Of a DNA stretch of 64,000 nucleotides, positions 46,753 through 57,545 are shown piece by piece. This DNA comes from Chelydra serpentina (lineage: Eukaryota; Chordata; Testudines; Chelydridae). The position numbers and the translations under genes were made by a program. The notes beneath the pieces were generated by a model. It worked only from the letters and a program-made list of their open reading frames with translations. It did not search any database and was not told where the DNA came from. The stretch lies in NCBI GenBank assembly GCA_037349315.1, contig JBAIAC010000033.1, positions 18,680,001 through 18,744,000 on the forward strand, in the 5' to 3' direction. Positions within the stretch are counted from its first letter, which is position 1. Each line of letters opens with the position of its first letter.

Positions 46753-49700
46753 TTATTCATGTGTAAATAGTTAATAGAATATGTGACAGTTGATGATGGT
46801 CAAGAATATGCAGCATTGTATATGCGAACAGTAAAATGTGTTCTTGTATACTGCAAATGGCTTCCTTTGTGCAGCTCTTTACCTGACCTCTTAACAGAGG
46901 AAAGTTAGAAGCGGGGATAATTCGCTTAACTCCGAGAGGCTCTTGGAGGGAGACCTCTGGAGAAAAAAAATGATGTTTATCATGCAGAATAAGGCTATAA
47001 TAAGCCTTTGGGCTCAGCCCCTGTGTAAGGAGTGGTGTGTAACTTCTCCGTCCCAGCAGCAACCCCAGCAAAGAATTGTCACTCAGAATTTCCCCTACTC
47101 CCCCTCTTGCTCCAAGGAAAGTAAATTACTGTAGATCCAGGAAGAATGCTGGATATATATATTCTTCCCCATATATATAGTCAGATACTCTGACTAGCAG
47201 GTGGTTGGGTTGGAGCCAAAGCTCTGCCTCTTCGCCACCCCTCTCTGACCCCACTTGCTCACACAGAGAGCAGGAGCTATTCTGTGCACCGGCCCATGAT
47301 TCAAGGGCAGGGGGTCCCCAAACAAGGGAAGGGGAGGAGTGTGCTTTCTTCGCCATTACTCCTTTGTTAAACAAGGGCACAATGTAGCCCCAAGACAGGC
47401 TACATTTCAAACTGGCAGTGTTCATTATTTGCATTTTTTTTAAAACCCTCTTTTTTCCAGTCTAGTTTTCTAGCAGGTACAGCAGAAGCTGCTCTGGCAG
47501 ATATTTTTCAGTAAGGAATATTTTTCTAGAAGGAGGGGAAACAAATGGATAGTAATAGCTCTGTGTTGCTTTGATCAAGAGCCAGAGAAATTGCACCATG
47601 TCCACTGCTCCTAAGCCTCAGAGCCTCCCTCCTTTATCTTTTATGCACATCATAAGGTATTGCCCTCCAAAAACTTAAGTGAGAAGGAGGAAAGATGCTC
47701 TTTGCTACAATTGCTTGGAGCCCAATATTTTTCTACATTGAGTAGCAGCTGTGGCAATGCCCTGCTTAATGCAGGGAACATCTGGGCTGCATGCAGTGAT
47801 GGCAAGAGAAGTGGCAGAAGTGTCATAGACATCCTTGAGCAAGGAGGGATCTTTACTTTTATAACACAGAAGTGTCAAAAACAGTATTACTGAACATCAG
47901 GTTCCAATTTGGCATGAAACATACAACTCTGAATAGATGTGACAGTTACATTCCCTCTTAGGATTCTGCCACCTAACATTATTTTTGCATGGTTTCAAGT
48001 TAACATGGGGAAAGGGGGGACCAAAACAGGGGTAGCTGGATAGCTCAGTTGATGAAAGCTCACATGATCTCTCATCTTGTGGTACTTACTTCCCAACCTC
48101 ACTGACTGTCCACTAAGTGAAATGAGATTGATTAATTCATTGTCATCCTCAGTGGAGCACATTGCATTGATCCAGCCTGAATCACAAAACCAGCACATGT
48201 GATTCAACTAACTTGACATAATTGAAAGTTCTGACCCTGGAAGGTCACTGAAATGAGCTCTCAGCGAGACCAGATATCCTTTTCTCCTCCAAAAAGGGTG
48301 ATCCCTTCAGGTCAAATATGATGGCTTTTGCTTTCACATTGTTAGTTGCCCTTTCTGTGCTTAGTCTGAGGGCAAACTGAGACCTTTTTATTTTTGAGGG
48401 GGGAAGAAAATGGGGTTACTTTTGCCACCTTTTTTATTCTTTTGCAAGCAATGTTGTAGATCCTAAAACGTTACCCATAACCTTTAGTATTGAATCAAGC
48501 AACATTTCAAGGGAAGTCAATGGGAATGTTCCCATATAGGGACCAGAGGACTACATGTATATGTATGTTTTTAATTATTATAAAAAAATACTAACTGGTC
48601 CCAGTTAAAAATTCATGTCCATAGGAATGGTAACATCTGAGAAAGCATTCCCTTCCCCTTCTCTCTCTCTCTTTCTTTTCATCTCTTTCTCTCCTACCTT
48701 TTTCCCCCTCCTCTTTTCTATCTTGCCTCTCTTCTTTTCACCTGCTGCTGTTTTCCCATGAATACCTCATTTTTGAGTGGTGAGACTGTTGACATCAGAG
48801 ATGGATCAACCTTAAAGAGCAGGCTGTTTAGTGTTAACATTGTGACATCAGAAGTAAGTGGGTGATGTAACCAGGGGCATAAGCATCACAGGCAGACATC
48901 CAGGCACACGGCTAAAATTGTGACCAAGATTTTGAAAGTGAGTAGTGATTTAGGATGTTTTCAGTTAAGGCCCATCTTAAAGGGGTCTGGTTTTCTGAAG
49001 AAAGATGTTGGTACTACTTGAAAATCAGGCCTTTTTAAGATGTTTCAAATTGGGCACCCAAAAGTCACTTTTGAAAATCTTGGTCTATAGAAATAACAGT
49101 GTATAATTTGCAGTGTATAATTTGTAATGTGTGTTACAAATGGACACATACAGACCACTCAAGTTTGCTGTGATGTGTTTATATTGGTGCAAGAAACTAA
49201 TCACAAATCTTCTCTGAATCTATACAGTGCAATGTGGAGCAAGACAATGTCTTAAGAGGTGTATAGGCTTTGTGCTAGACTACTGCACAGGGGTGAATTT
49301 CAACTGTATTTTTATCTCCCTCTCTATCATTGCCATTAAAAAGTCAACAATTACCAGCAGTTACCCCACAGAGGCATTTCCATTGTGTCCCATTCTAAGT
49401 AGAGGGCAATAAAGATATTGCAAAATGTTGACTTCTTAACCGTGATCACTGTGTATAATTTATCCCATAAAAAGCAGATTACAATATATCTGCAATACTT
49501 TTTTTGTCTAGCTTTGTTATTCAATTAAGTTGTTTTTCTAGGAAGTGTTCCCTCTATCAGCTACACAGATAAAGCCTGCAAAAAGAAAAAAGCTAAAATG
49601 TTAATGTTCTCGTAATTAAGATAAAGGACAGCTGTTGAACTCTTGTGGGACACTAACTTGACATCTCTTTTTAAAAATAGATTAACATATCCTCATGTTT

Positions 49701-52700
49701 GAATCGATCAAAAAATAATTTGTGGAGAAGGATTTTCAGAAAGTTAGCCGTATGAAACCATCAGTTTAACCATACAGCAAAGCTTCCTGATAATAAAAAA
49801 TACCCAGTGAGCTAAATCTGTTGGCTTATTAGAAGAGTGCATGTTATATACAGAAAGTAAATAACTGATTTAGAGTGTTTGATACGAGTATCATGTTATG
49901 CATATCCAAATACATAGGTCTTTTTCTAAAATAAGCCTTCAGTTCCGAGCAGAAGGGAAATAGAAAGACATAAAGCAACAGTTTTATTGTATATTTTGTA
50001 ACTCTTCTGAAAGCCAAATCCTGAATGTTTTTCACATTAAAATAAAACTTGGAATTGATAATTCCGCTGGATTCTTATTTATAGTATCATTTTAAAAGGA
50101 GGCAAATCAGACAACAGTATTTAGCATGAATAATATTGCTCCCAGCACTCTCCCTGCAGCCCACACATTGTGTTTTTTGGCATTGAACATGGCAATTTTT
50201 AAAAAATAAACATTTCATCTTAATTTTTTTATCCACGAGCTATTGCAATTGACATTGACACAGCTGGCAAAGACACTCAGTGAAAGGTAAACATGGTGCT
50301 TAAAATGTAATATAACATATTGCTGTGTTTGTTTATAGAAATGTAATCCTCCACAAAGAATATTTTAAAACTGTTTATTTTGTTTACTTCTTTATGGAAT
50401 ATCAAACATAGTGATACCTGATCATAAAACTAGCTTTTTTAAACCAATGACATTTGCAAAATTGTATATCGTATCAGACCATTTATTTTTTTAATTTCTT
50501 TTTATTCTTACCAAAAAAAAACCCTGGAAACTAAATGAGATACAATGTTATATTATTCAGCAAAGAGTAATAGTCAGCGTTACTAAAATCAATTTCTCTT
50601 CATAAAATCATGTAAAAAGAGGGAGGGGAGGTTCAATAACAAATGAGTTGGTCCATTTTTCAAGGCAGAAAACTTCTAAAGGGATTAGGATCAATTTATG
50701 AGACTTGATTCAGCAACAAAAATTGTCTCATTCCATGACAGAATTGCTATGATGGCATATAGGTGGGGTTGTGGTAAAACAGTACATACACAGGAAAACA
50801 AATTACAGTTGTAGAAACATGAAAACAGTTAGATGGCAACTCATGGGTAAGGCCGAGCTGTTGTCCTATGTGTTCTGGATTCCATGAGCTGCATATTAGT
50901 CTGTTTTTTTAAATCCATGAATTTGCATGATTGCTTATGATGGAGGTGAATGTGATGGTATGATGGTGACTTTTTTTTCCTACAGTGGGGCCAAATCCTC
51001 GTCCCTGACTCTTAGACAGCACAGAGTGAGCCACAGCTTCATGGCCTAGTAGAGCTCATGGGTAGCTGTGTGGTGCTTACATGGACACCAAATCCTGCCC
51101 CCTCCTCAGGGTTCTTCTGCAGTTAGTTTTCTGGCACGGGGGAAATAGATTTAAAGTAACAAACATGAAATACTTGGGCTCAAGGGCACCCATGACAGCT
51201 GAGGCAGAAGTCCAGGCCACGTATAATATATATAGCGATATATACCAGTATGTGTAATATATATACATATATCCAAATGGCTATTGAAAATCCTGATTGA
51301 TGTTTGCCAGCCCTACATACTGGAACACTGGATGTGTTGTTTTGCACTAGCTGGGCAATGCACTAGCTTTCTGACCCTAGCCATCTCAATGATCCCCACA
51401 AACAGTGTCCCTGTCAACATGCCTGTCATGCTTTCATTACATTTAAAACGAGTTCTTGAAAAGATCTAACTGTTCCTTTTGCTGATTAGAGTACTTCCCG
51501 GGCATTTGAGTTTCCAGCTCCCACTTATTTCTTCTTTAAGGTTTAATTATAAAAGAATAAATGTGCTGCAAAATGGATATCTGCCCTTTTATTATCTAGG
51601 AAGTAGATCTCTGGGTACAGTCCATGAGTTTAAAAAAAAGTGTAGATTCATTTTTAATTTATAATTTAATGTCATATGATAATACCAGATTAAAAGAAAT
51701 GTTTGATCTTTAAAATTTAGCCCAGCATTTAATAGTGAAGTAAGATGATTATTTTATAGAGTCTAATATAAGTTTTCAAAAGCAATTTAGATGTTTGGTC
51801 GAGGCTATAATGATCTCATAGTTAATAATATCCTGCGTAAATCAGGAGTAATTCCACTGAGGTCAGGGTAGTTATATCAGTGTAAAACCAGTATAAAGAG
51901 TAGTGGTGGGGAAGGAATTGCCTCCCTTCTGTTTACTTGCCATTTAAAAGAAATGTATCTTTTAGAAGTAAAATCAAAACAAAAACACCCTGGATCTTGA
52001 TTTTCCTCTCACTTACTCTGGTCCGTTACACCTGTCCTGCAGATCTGGGCATATTAAAAACGTCTGCCCCGCTAATGAAGTATGACTATGCAGAGAGCTG
52101 TAGTTTCATTTTGATACCAAGGGAAGCGGTCCCTGTCCAAACAGGTGAGGAAACAATGGGTTCCTTACAAACCCCCCACTCCACATCTCCTGTGTCTGTG
52201 GAGGCAATTGGGCTTATTCCACAGCCACAATTCTGGTGACTGGGGAGTCAAATGGGGTGAGTTTGGTGCAAGGTCTCAGGCATCCTGCCCTGGCTAGTTA
52301 TCCGAGGGAAAGCTAGGAGGCCTTTGCAAATTCTCTGGTGGTCAGAGGCAGTGTAGTCTGTAGAACCCAGCCAGCTGCAGGAAACCCAGACTGGAACTTC
52401 CCAAAACACATTTCCCATTGGATCATTTGACTTTGAGAACATGGTCCACATCTAACAAAAATCAAGCAGAACATCATAATGAACAGGCTGGAGAGTGAAG
52501 GTTTCATGCTGTGGGCAGGGTCCTGTACTTGTAGCTGAGTTCAGAAAGCAAGTTCTTTACCAAATGGCAGGAACCAGATGAGGTGATGAGGAGAGTCGAC
52601 AAGGTCCATTATACCATATATACCAATTATATCATAGGGCTAGAAGGGAGCAAGTGGGAACATTGCTTTCTCCCTCCCCCAGCCTTGCAGGTGAGTAGGG

Positions 52701-52802
52701 ACTGAGCAAGTAGGACAGGGGAGCATGTACTTGGCTGCACTCTCCAGTGTTCTGGGCAGCAGATCTGAGCTAGCACAGAGTGGGAGGTAATCTGTGGCCA
52801 TT
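46753..52802. other. Long tract without a supported gene
   Basis: Non-coding with scattered short frames. Contents worth naming: a pyrimidine tract at about 48656-48740; a fold-back repeat at 48922-49085 with near-perfect arms GACCAAGATTTTGAAAGTGA and TCACTTTTGAAAATCTTGGTC; a tRNA-like A-box sentence at 48041-48051; an old short repeat at 51828-51905; and AT-rich, repeat-poor DNA at 49490-50500 that is a conserved-element candidate. Confidence 0.4.
48922..49085. repeat. Short MITE-like repeat with 20-base inverted arms
   Basis: Arms GACCAAGATTTTGAAAGTGA and TCACTTTTGAAAATCTTGGTC face each other at about 164 bases overall; only one base is extra on the right. The interior contains CAAATTGGGCACCCAAAAG. 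Same style as 24253-24327 and 60060-60190. No flank duplication identified. Confidence 0.6.
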
Positions 52803-52807
52803 ATAAC

Positions 52808-53650
52808 TGTCAGGGTTACCTCCCCACTCTGAACTCTGGGGTACAGATGTGGGGACCCGCATGAAAGACCCCCTAAGCTTATTTCTACCAGCTTAGGTTA
52901 AAACTTCCCCAACGCACAAATCCTTCCTTGTCCTTGAACGGTATTGCTGCCACCACCAAGTGATTTAGACAAAGATTCAGGGAAAGGACCACTTGGAGTT
53001 CCTATTTCCCAAAAAAATATTCCCCTTCAAGCCCCTTCACCGGGGAGGCTTGAGAATAATATCCTCACCAATTGGTACAGGTGAGCACAGACCAAACCCC
53101 TGGGTCTTTAGAACACTGAAAATCAATCAGGTTCTTAAAAGAAGAATTTTATGTTCAAAAAAAGTAAAAGAATCACCCCCATAACATCAAGATGGAAGGT
53201 AAAATTACAGGGTAACAAAAAGGATTTAAAACACAGAGGATTCCCCTCTAAGTTTAACTTCAAAGTTACAAAAAACAGGAATACACCTCCCTCTAGCATA
53301 GGGAAAATTTACAAGCTAAAACAAAAGATAATCTAATGCCTTGCCTTGCTTTACTTACACTTTTTGTAATCTTAGAGACTCGTTTCAGGATTGTCTTTAG
53401 GAGATGGATTTTCCTGCCCTGGTCCCCTCTCTGTCCAAGAGAACATAAAAAAAGAGCACCAACAAAACCTTCCCCTTCCCCCAGATTTGAAAGTATCTTC
53501 TTTCCCCATTGGTCCTTCTGGTCAGGTGCCAACTAGGTTATTTGAGCTTCTTAACCCCTTATAGGTAAATGATTCTGTACTTCTGGCCGAGAGGGATTTT
53601 ATATTACTGCATACATAAAGGTTGTTACCCTTCCCTTTATATTTATGACA
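52808..53650 (-). mobile_element. Solo LTR, minus orientation
   Basis: 843 bases flanked by the perfect 5-bp duplication ATAAC (52803-52807 and 53651-53655). On the minus strand it starts TGTCATAAATATAAAGGGAA and ends GGTAACCCTGACA, so TG...CA with TGTCA/TGACA termini. The terminal sequence GTTCAGAGTGGGGAGGTAAC and the segment AAGAACCTGATTGATTTTCA look like a common turtle LTR family. No internal region attached. The longest frame (53293-53532) is not a gene. Confidence 0.85.
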
Positions 53651-53655
53651 ATAAC

Positions 53656-54854
53656 ATAGATTACTCTGCAGTATAGACTGTCTCAGTTGGAACATGAGGG
53701 AACCAGAGAGTGAATTGTAACTCTGAGTCCCAGTCTATTCTTTGTTGTGCTCAGTGGATGGCACAGCGGCAGGCTGCCCCTTACTCAGGACAGACTGTAA
53801 ACTTTCAATGTAGCGCCAAGGTAGGATGGAAAAGACTATATAATGAAAATGTTCAAGACTTCGACAATCTTCTACAACAATAAGGGTTATTATTATAGAA
53901 CCTGCAGTAGTTCTATTTAAAAGGGAGTTGTTGATGTTAAATAATTTTATCTCTATTCAGAACACAGGAAAAAATAATCAATGTTTGCTTAATAGAAAAA
54001 AGCAGAATCAGTGGGGAGAAAAATATATTTCCAAGCTTCTAAGACAGTATTAAAAGTGATTTAGAGTAAAAAAAATAATAGTAGTGGTAAATAAATAAGT
54101 AAATAAAAACTATAAAAAATTCAGTGTGCTTTTCTGAAATCTGTTACATTTCAGCGAATACTCTAATAGAATTCTAAATGCAAGTGAAAATGCGGGAAGG
54201 CCTTTTTCCATTTCAGGGCTCTGTATTTTCATCTATAGATTTAAGCAAATATGTTAATAGAGAAAAAGATATATTTCTTTCCTTTATGCTCAGGTTCAGG
54301 AATTTTTCAGTCCAAATCAATAATTAAAATGCGTATTAGTTATTCTAGGGAAAACATATATTACATGAATAAAAATATCTATATATTGAGCATAAGTGAA
54401 ATATTGATGTCCAGAATTTGTTTTGTGTCATAAGCAGAACTTCTGGGAAAAGACAGTATCTATCATATTTGGTGTTCACTTACTGACAATTTGGCACATT
54501 TTCAGTCTGTTAGAAGACAGAAAGTAATAGTCTGTCTCTTCAAGAAGAAGCAGAATCAAACAGGATTTATTTAAAAAGAGGTGTTGAAGCAAGCATGGGT
54601 TTTGATGTGAAAACTTCTAAAAGATCACAGAAGAAATTTACCAACTGATTATGGAAACTAGAATTCTGGTGTATCCAGAATTTCAAACACTGAGTGAATT
54701 AAAAATGTTGGTTTAATCAAAATACACTTACAATGTCTCCCTGAGGTTATATAAAACCACACAGACATACATATTTTTTGCAGATGATGTCTTTATTGTT
54801 TGCTATCACTTGGCAGGACCTTCAGAATGTCGCAAACTTTCCCAAATAAGGACT
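53656..54854. other. No gene seen
   Basis: AT-rich non-coding DNA between an LTR and a MITE. Confidence 0.45.
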
Positions 54855-54862
54855 AGTCTTGG

Positions 54863-54982
54863 TAGGGTGACCAGATGTCCCGATTTTATAGGGACAGTCC
54901 CGATTTGGGGTCTTTCTTATGTAGGCTCCTGTTACCCCCCTTCCCCATCCCGATTTTTCACACTTGTTGTCTGGTCACCCTA
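54863..54982. mobile_element. 120-bp hAT-like MITE with TAGGGTGACCAGA ends
   Basis: Flanked by the perfect 8-bp duplication AGTCTTGG (54855-54862 and 54983-54990). Ends TAGGGTGACCAGATGTCCCG and TGTCTGGTCACCCTA are inverted. The interior repeats TCCCGATTTT three times. Too short to code. Confidence 0.92.
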
Positions 54983-55292
54983 AGTCTTGGTCACTGCTAC
55001 TTATCATTGTTAAGTTGTGTTTTAGAAGGCGTATGTGTAAGTGGTTAGGACGTAATGTATGCGCCAATACCTAATGCATCTTGTGCCATATAGATGCAAA
55101 GATTTGACACAGCAGCAGTTCTGCAATATGTTGGCACTGGTCTGATTAGAATGCTTTCCTTGCCGAGGGATAAAGATATATTTCTTGCTTCTTGGGCACC
55201 TGGGACTGTAGCACTGAAGATAATTAAGAGGGGGTAAAGGATTATTGTTTTCAAAAACCTCTTAACAATTCCAAAATGTCCATTACTCTTCT

Positions 55293-55593
55293 AAGGGTAG
55301 GTCTACACTTACCCGTCGCATCGGAGGCGTTGGATCGATGTTCTGGGTTCGATTTATCGCGTCTTGTCTAGATGCGATAAATCGAACCAGGAAGTGCTCC
55401 CCCGTCGACGCTGGTAATTCAGCTCGACGAACGGAGTAGGCGGAGTCGAGGGGGGAGCCTGCGCGCCGCGTGTGGACCCCGGGTAAGTACCTTTTCATTC
55501 CAACTAAGATAGTTCGACTTCAGCTACGTTATTCACGTAGCTGAAGTTGCGTATCTTAGTTCGAATTGGGGGGTTAGTGTAGACCAGCCCTTA
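55293..55593. mobile_element. Harbinger-type MITE
   Basis: About 300 bases with inverted ends AAGGGTAGGTCTACACTTAC and GTGTAGACCAGCCCTT. Two internal hairpins: CGATTTATCGCG ... GCGATAAATCG at about 55350-55386, and AACTTCAGCTACGTG mirrored by GACTTCAGCTACGTT at about 55513-55552. The 3-bp duplication typical of the superfamily cannot be fixed because the junction itself is palindromic (CTAAG/CTTAG). Confidence 0.8.
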
Positions 55594-56047
55594 GATTAAC
55601 TAAATGCAGTTTCCTCTCTTTTCTCCTCATGCTCCTCTCCAGCGCCGAAGTGGAAGGAGAGATCAAATCTGCCCATCTAGCTGGCAAGGTGCTAATAGGG
55701 AGTGCCACCTCATCCCTCAAATTTTAACCCACATGGCAAAGCAGTTCAAAGTATTGTTTCCCCCTTGTCCCTCTGATTACAACAATGATTCCAGCCTGGA
55801 AAGCCCTACTGCCACAAATGTGTGTGTTTTCCCCTCCCTGCACATACATGGAATGCATGGAATGCTTTCTTTTAATGAGTCTGTAAAGCCACCACACTCC
55901 TCTTCCAAATCTCCCTACAAAGCCAGCTTCTCCTGCAACACTTATAAGAAATTATCTATCCAATGAGGCTAGGTTGTATGCCAGCTAGAATAAACCGAGC
56001 TAATTTTATCTTGTTTAAATCTTTGGAATCATCAGGTTGTAAAATAG
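55594..56047. other. No gene seen
   Basis: Frame 55604-55966 (120 codons, plus) is open but rich in Ser/Pro/His with no motif and no splice or start context that would support it. Confidence 0.4.
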
Positions 56048-56051
56048 CTAC

Positions 56052-56661
56052 TGTGACAAAGTTCCTCCTCTACCTCGGTGGGTCCTGCGCTTATAGGTGG
56101 ATTTTGCTTGCCTCAGAGATCTTTCCTTCTGGTAGAACCCACAGTCCAGGTCAACTCCTCCTGTGTCTGATCAGGAGTTGGGAGGTTAGGGGGGAACCCG
56201 GGCCCGCCCTCTACTCCGGGTTCCAGCCCAGGGCCCTGTGGACTGCAGCTGTTTAGAGTGCCTTCAGGAACAACTGCACGACAGCTACAACTCCCTGGGC
56301 TACTTCCCCATGGATTCCTCCCAACACCTTCTTTATCCTCACCACAGGATCTTCCAGCAGTACGCCCTCTCACTCTCAGCGCCTCTTGCTCCCAGCTCCT
56401 CGCACGCATGCCACAAACTGAAGTGAGCACCTTTTTAAACCCAGGTGCCCTGATTAGCCTGCCTTAATTGATTCTAGCAGCTTCTTGATTGGCAGCAGGT
56501 GTTCTAATCAGCCTGTCTGCCTTAATTGTTTCCAGAAAGTTCCTGAGTGTTCTGGAACCTTCCCTGTTACCTTACCCAGGGAAAAGGGACCTACTTAACC
56601 TAGGGCTAATATATCTACCTTCAACCACTCTCTTGTAGCCATCTGGCCTAACCCTGTCACA
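56052..56661 (-). mobile_element. Solo LTR, minus orientation
   Basis: 610 bases, flanked by the 4-bp duplication CTAC (56048-56051 and 56662-56665). Termini TGTGAC/GTCACA. On the minus strand there is a TATA-like TTTAAAAAGG at about 56435-56426, followed by TCACTTCAGTTTGTGGC, which would place the transcription start about 25 bases on. Paired motifs of CTGATTAGAACACCTGC and GGCTAATCAGGGCACCTG form a repeated U3 block. No internal region. Frames 56113-56430 and others are not genes. Confidence 0.82.
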
Positions 56662-56665
56662 CTAC

Positions 56666-57009
56666 TTACATAACCAACTGATCTTATACCCATAACACTT
56701 GTTCCCCTTTCCTCCTGTCACAGCTATTTCTTGCATCTTGTTTCAAATAGAATTGTAAGCTCTGGGGCAGGGATCATGTCTACTTGTGTACAGCACCTAG
56801 CACAGTATAACCATGGGCCACCACCAGCATACTAAATACAACCAGCCCCATCAGAAAAAAAACTAGGTAAGCAGATGTGATTTTCAGTATGCGCTCAACA
56901 CATTCTATCTATAGGTATAGCACACATGCAATATATTTCTTAGCAGTGATATTCTCTGGGCTGTAGTATAGTAGGTTTTATTCTAAAACAGGCCACATCA
57001 TCCTGCATT
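56666..57009. other. Old amniote-type repeat, no gene
   Basis: The phrase GTAAGCTCTGGGGCAGGGAT followed by GTACAGCACCTAGCACAGTA (about 56753-56812) is an old interspersed repeat related to the ones near 7560-7790 and 38600-38740. Confidence 0.45.
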
Positions 57010-57545
57010 CCGTCTTTTGGATCAGAGCTCGGATAGGATGGATTCATCTCCCCACACAGCGATCAGATTCAAGACTTCACGATCAGTCCATGCTGGAGCC
57101 CTCTTTCTATTCTGGGATTGCATGGTAACCTCTGCTGGAGAGCTCTGCATCGTTTCCAGTGCTGCTGAGCTCGCCACGATGTCCAAACAGGAAGTGAGAT
57201 TCAAACTGGCCAGACAGGAAAAGGAATTCAAATTTTCCCGGGGCTTTTCCTGTGTGGCTGGTCAGAGCATCCGAGCTCGGACTGCTGTCCAGAGTGTCCA
57301 CAGAGTGGTGCACTGTGGGATAGCTCCCGGAGCTATTAGCGTCGAATTCCGTCCACAGTAACCCGAATTCAACATGTCCATGTCGAATTTAGCGCTACTC
57401 CCCTCATCGGGGAGGAGTACAGAAATCGATTTAAAGAGCCCTTTATGTCAAAATAAATAGCTTCGTTGTGTGGACGGGTGCAGGGTTAATTCGAGTTAAC
57501 GCTGCTAAATTCGACATAAACTCCTAGTGTAGACTAGGCCTCAGT
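57010..57545 (-). mobile_element. Harbinger fragment with Myb/SANT N-terminal exon
   Basis: The right end AGTGTAGACTAGGCCTCA at 57528-57545 is the Harbinger terminus. Inside, the minus frame 57022-57231 reads MQSQNRKRAPAWTDREVLNL and IAVWGDESILSEL, the first helices of a Myb/SANT-like domain, the N-terminal half of the accessory protein whose C-terminal half is seen at 409-905. The element is cut at its left side at about 57010, within the domain. The 114-codon plus frame here is the shadow strand. Confidence 0.78.

Noticed and set aside
55604..56256. Two adjoining plus frames (120 and 97 codons)
   Set aside because: One is in motif-free DNA, the other runs into a solo LTR; no continuous gene.
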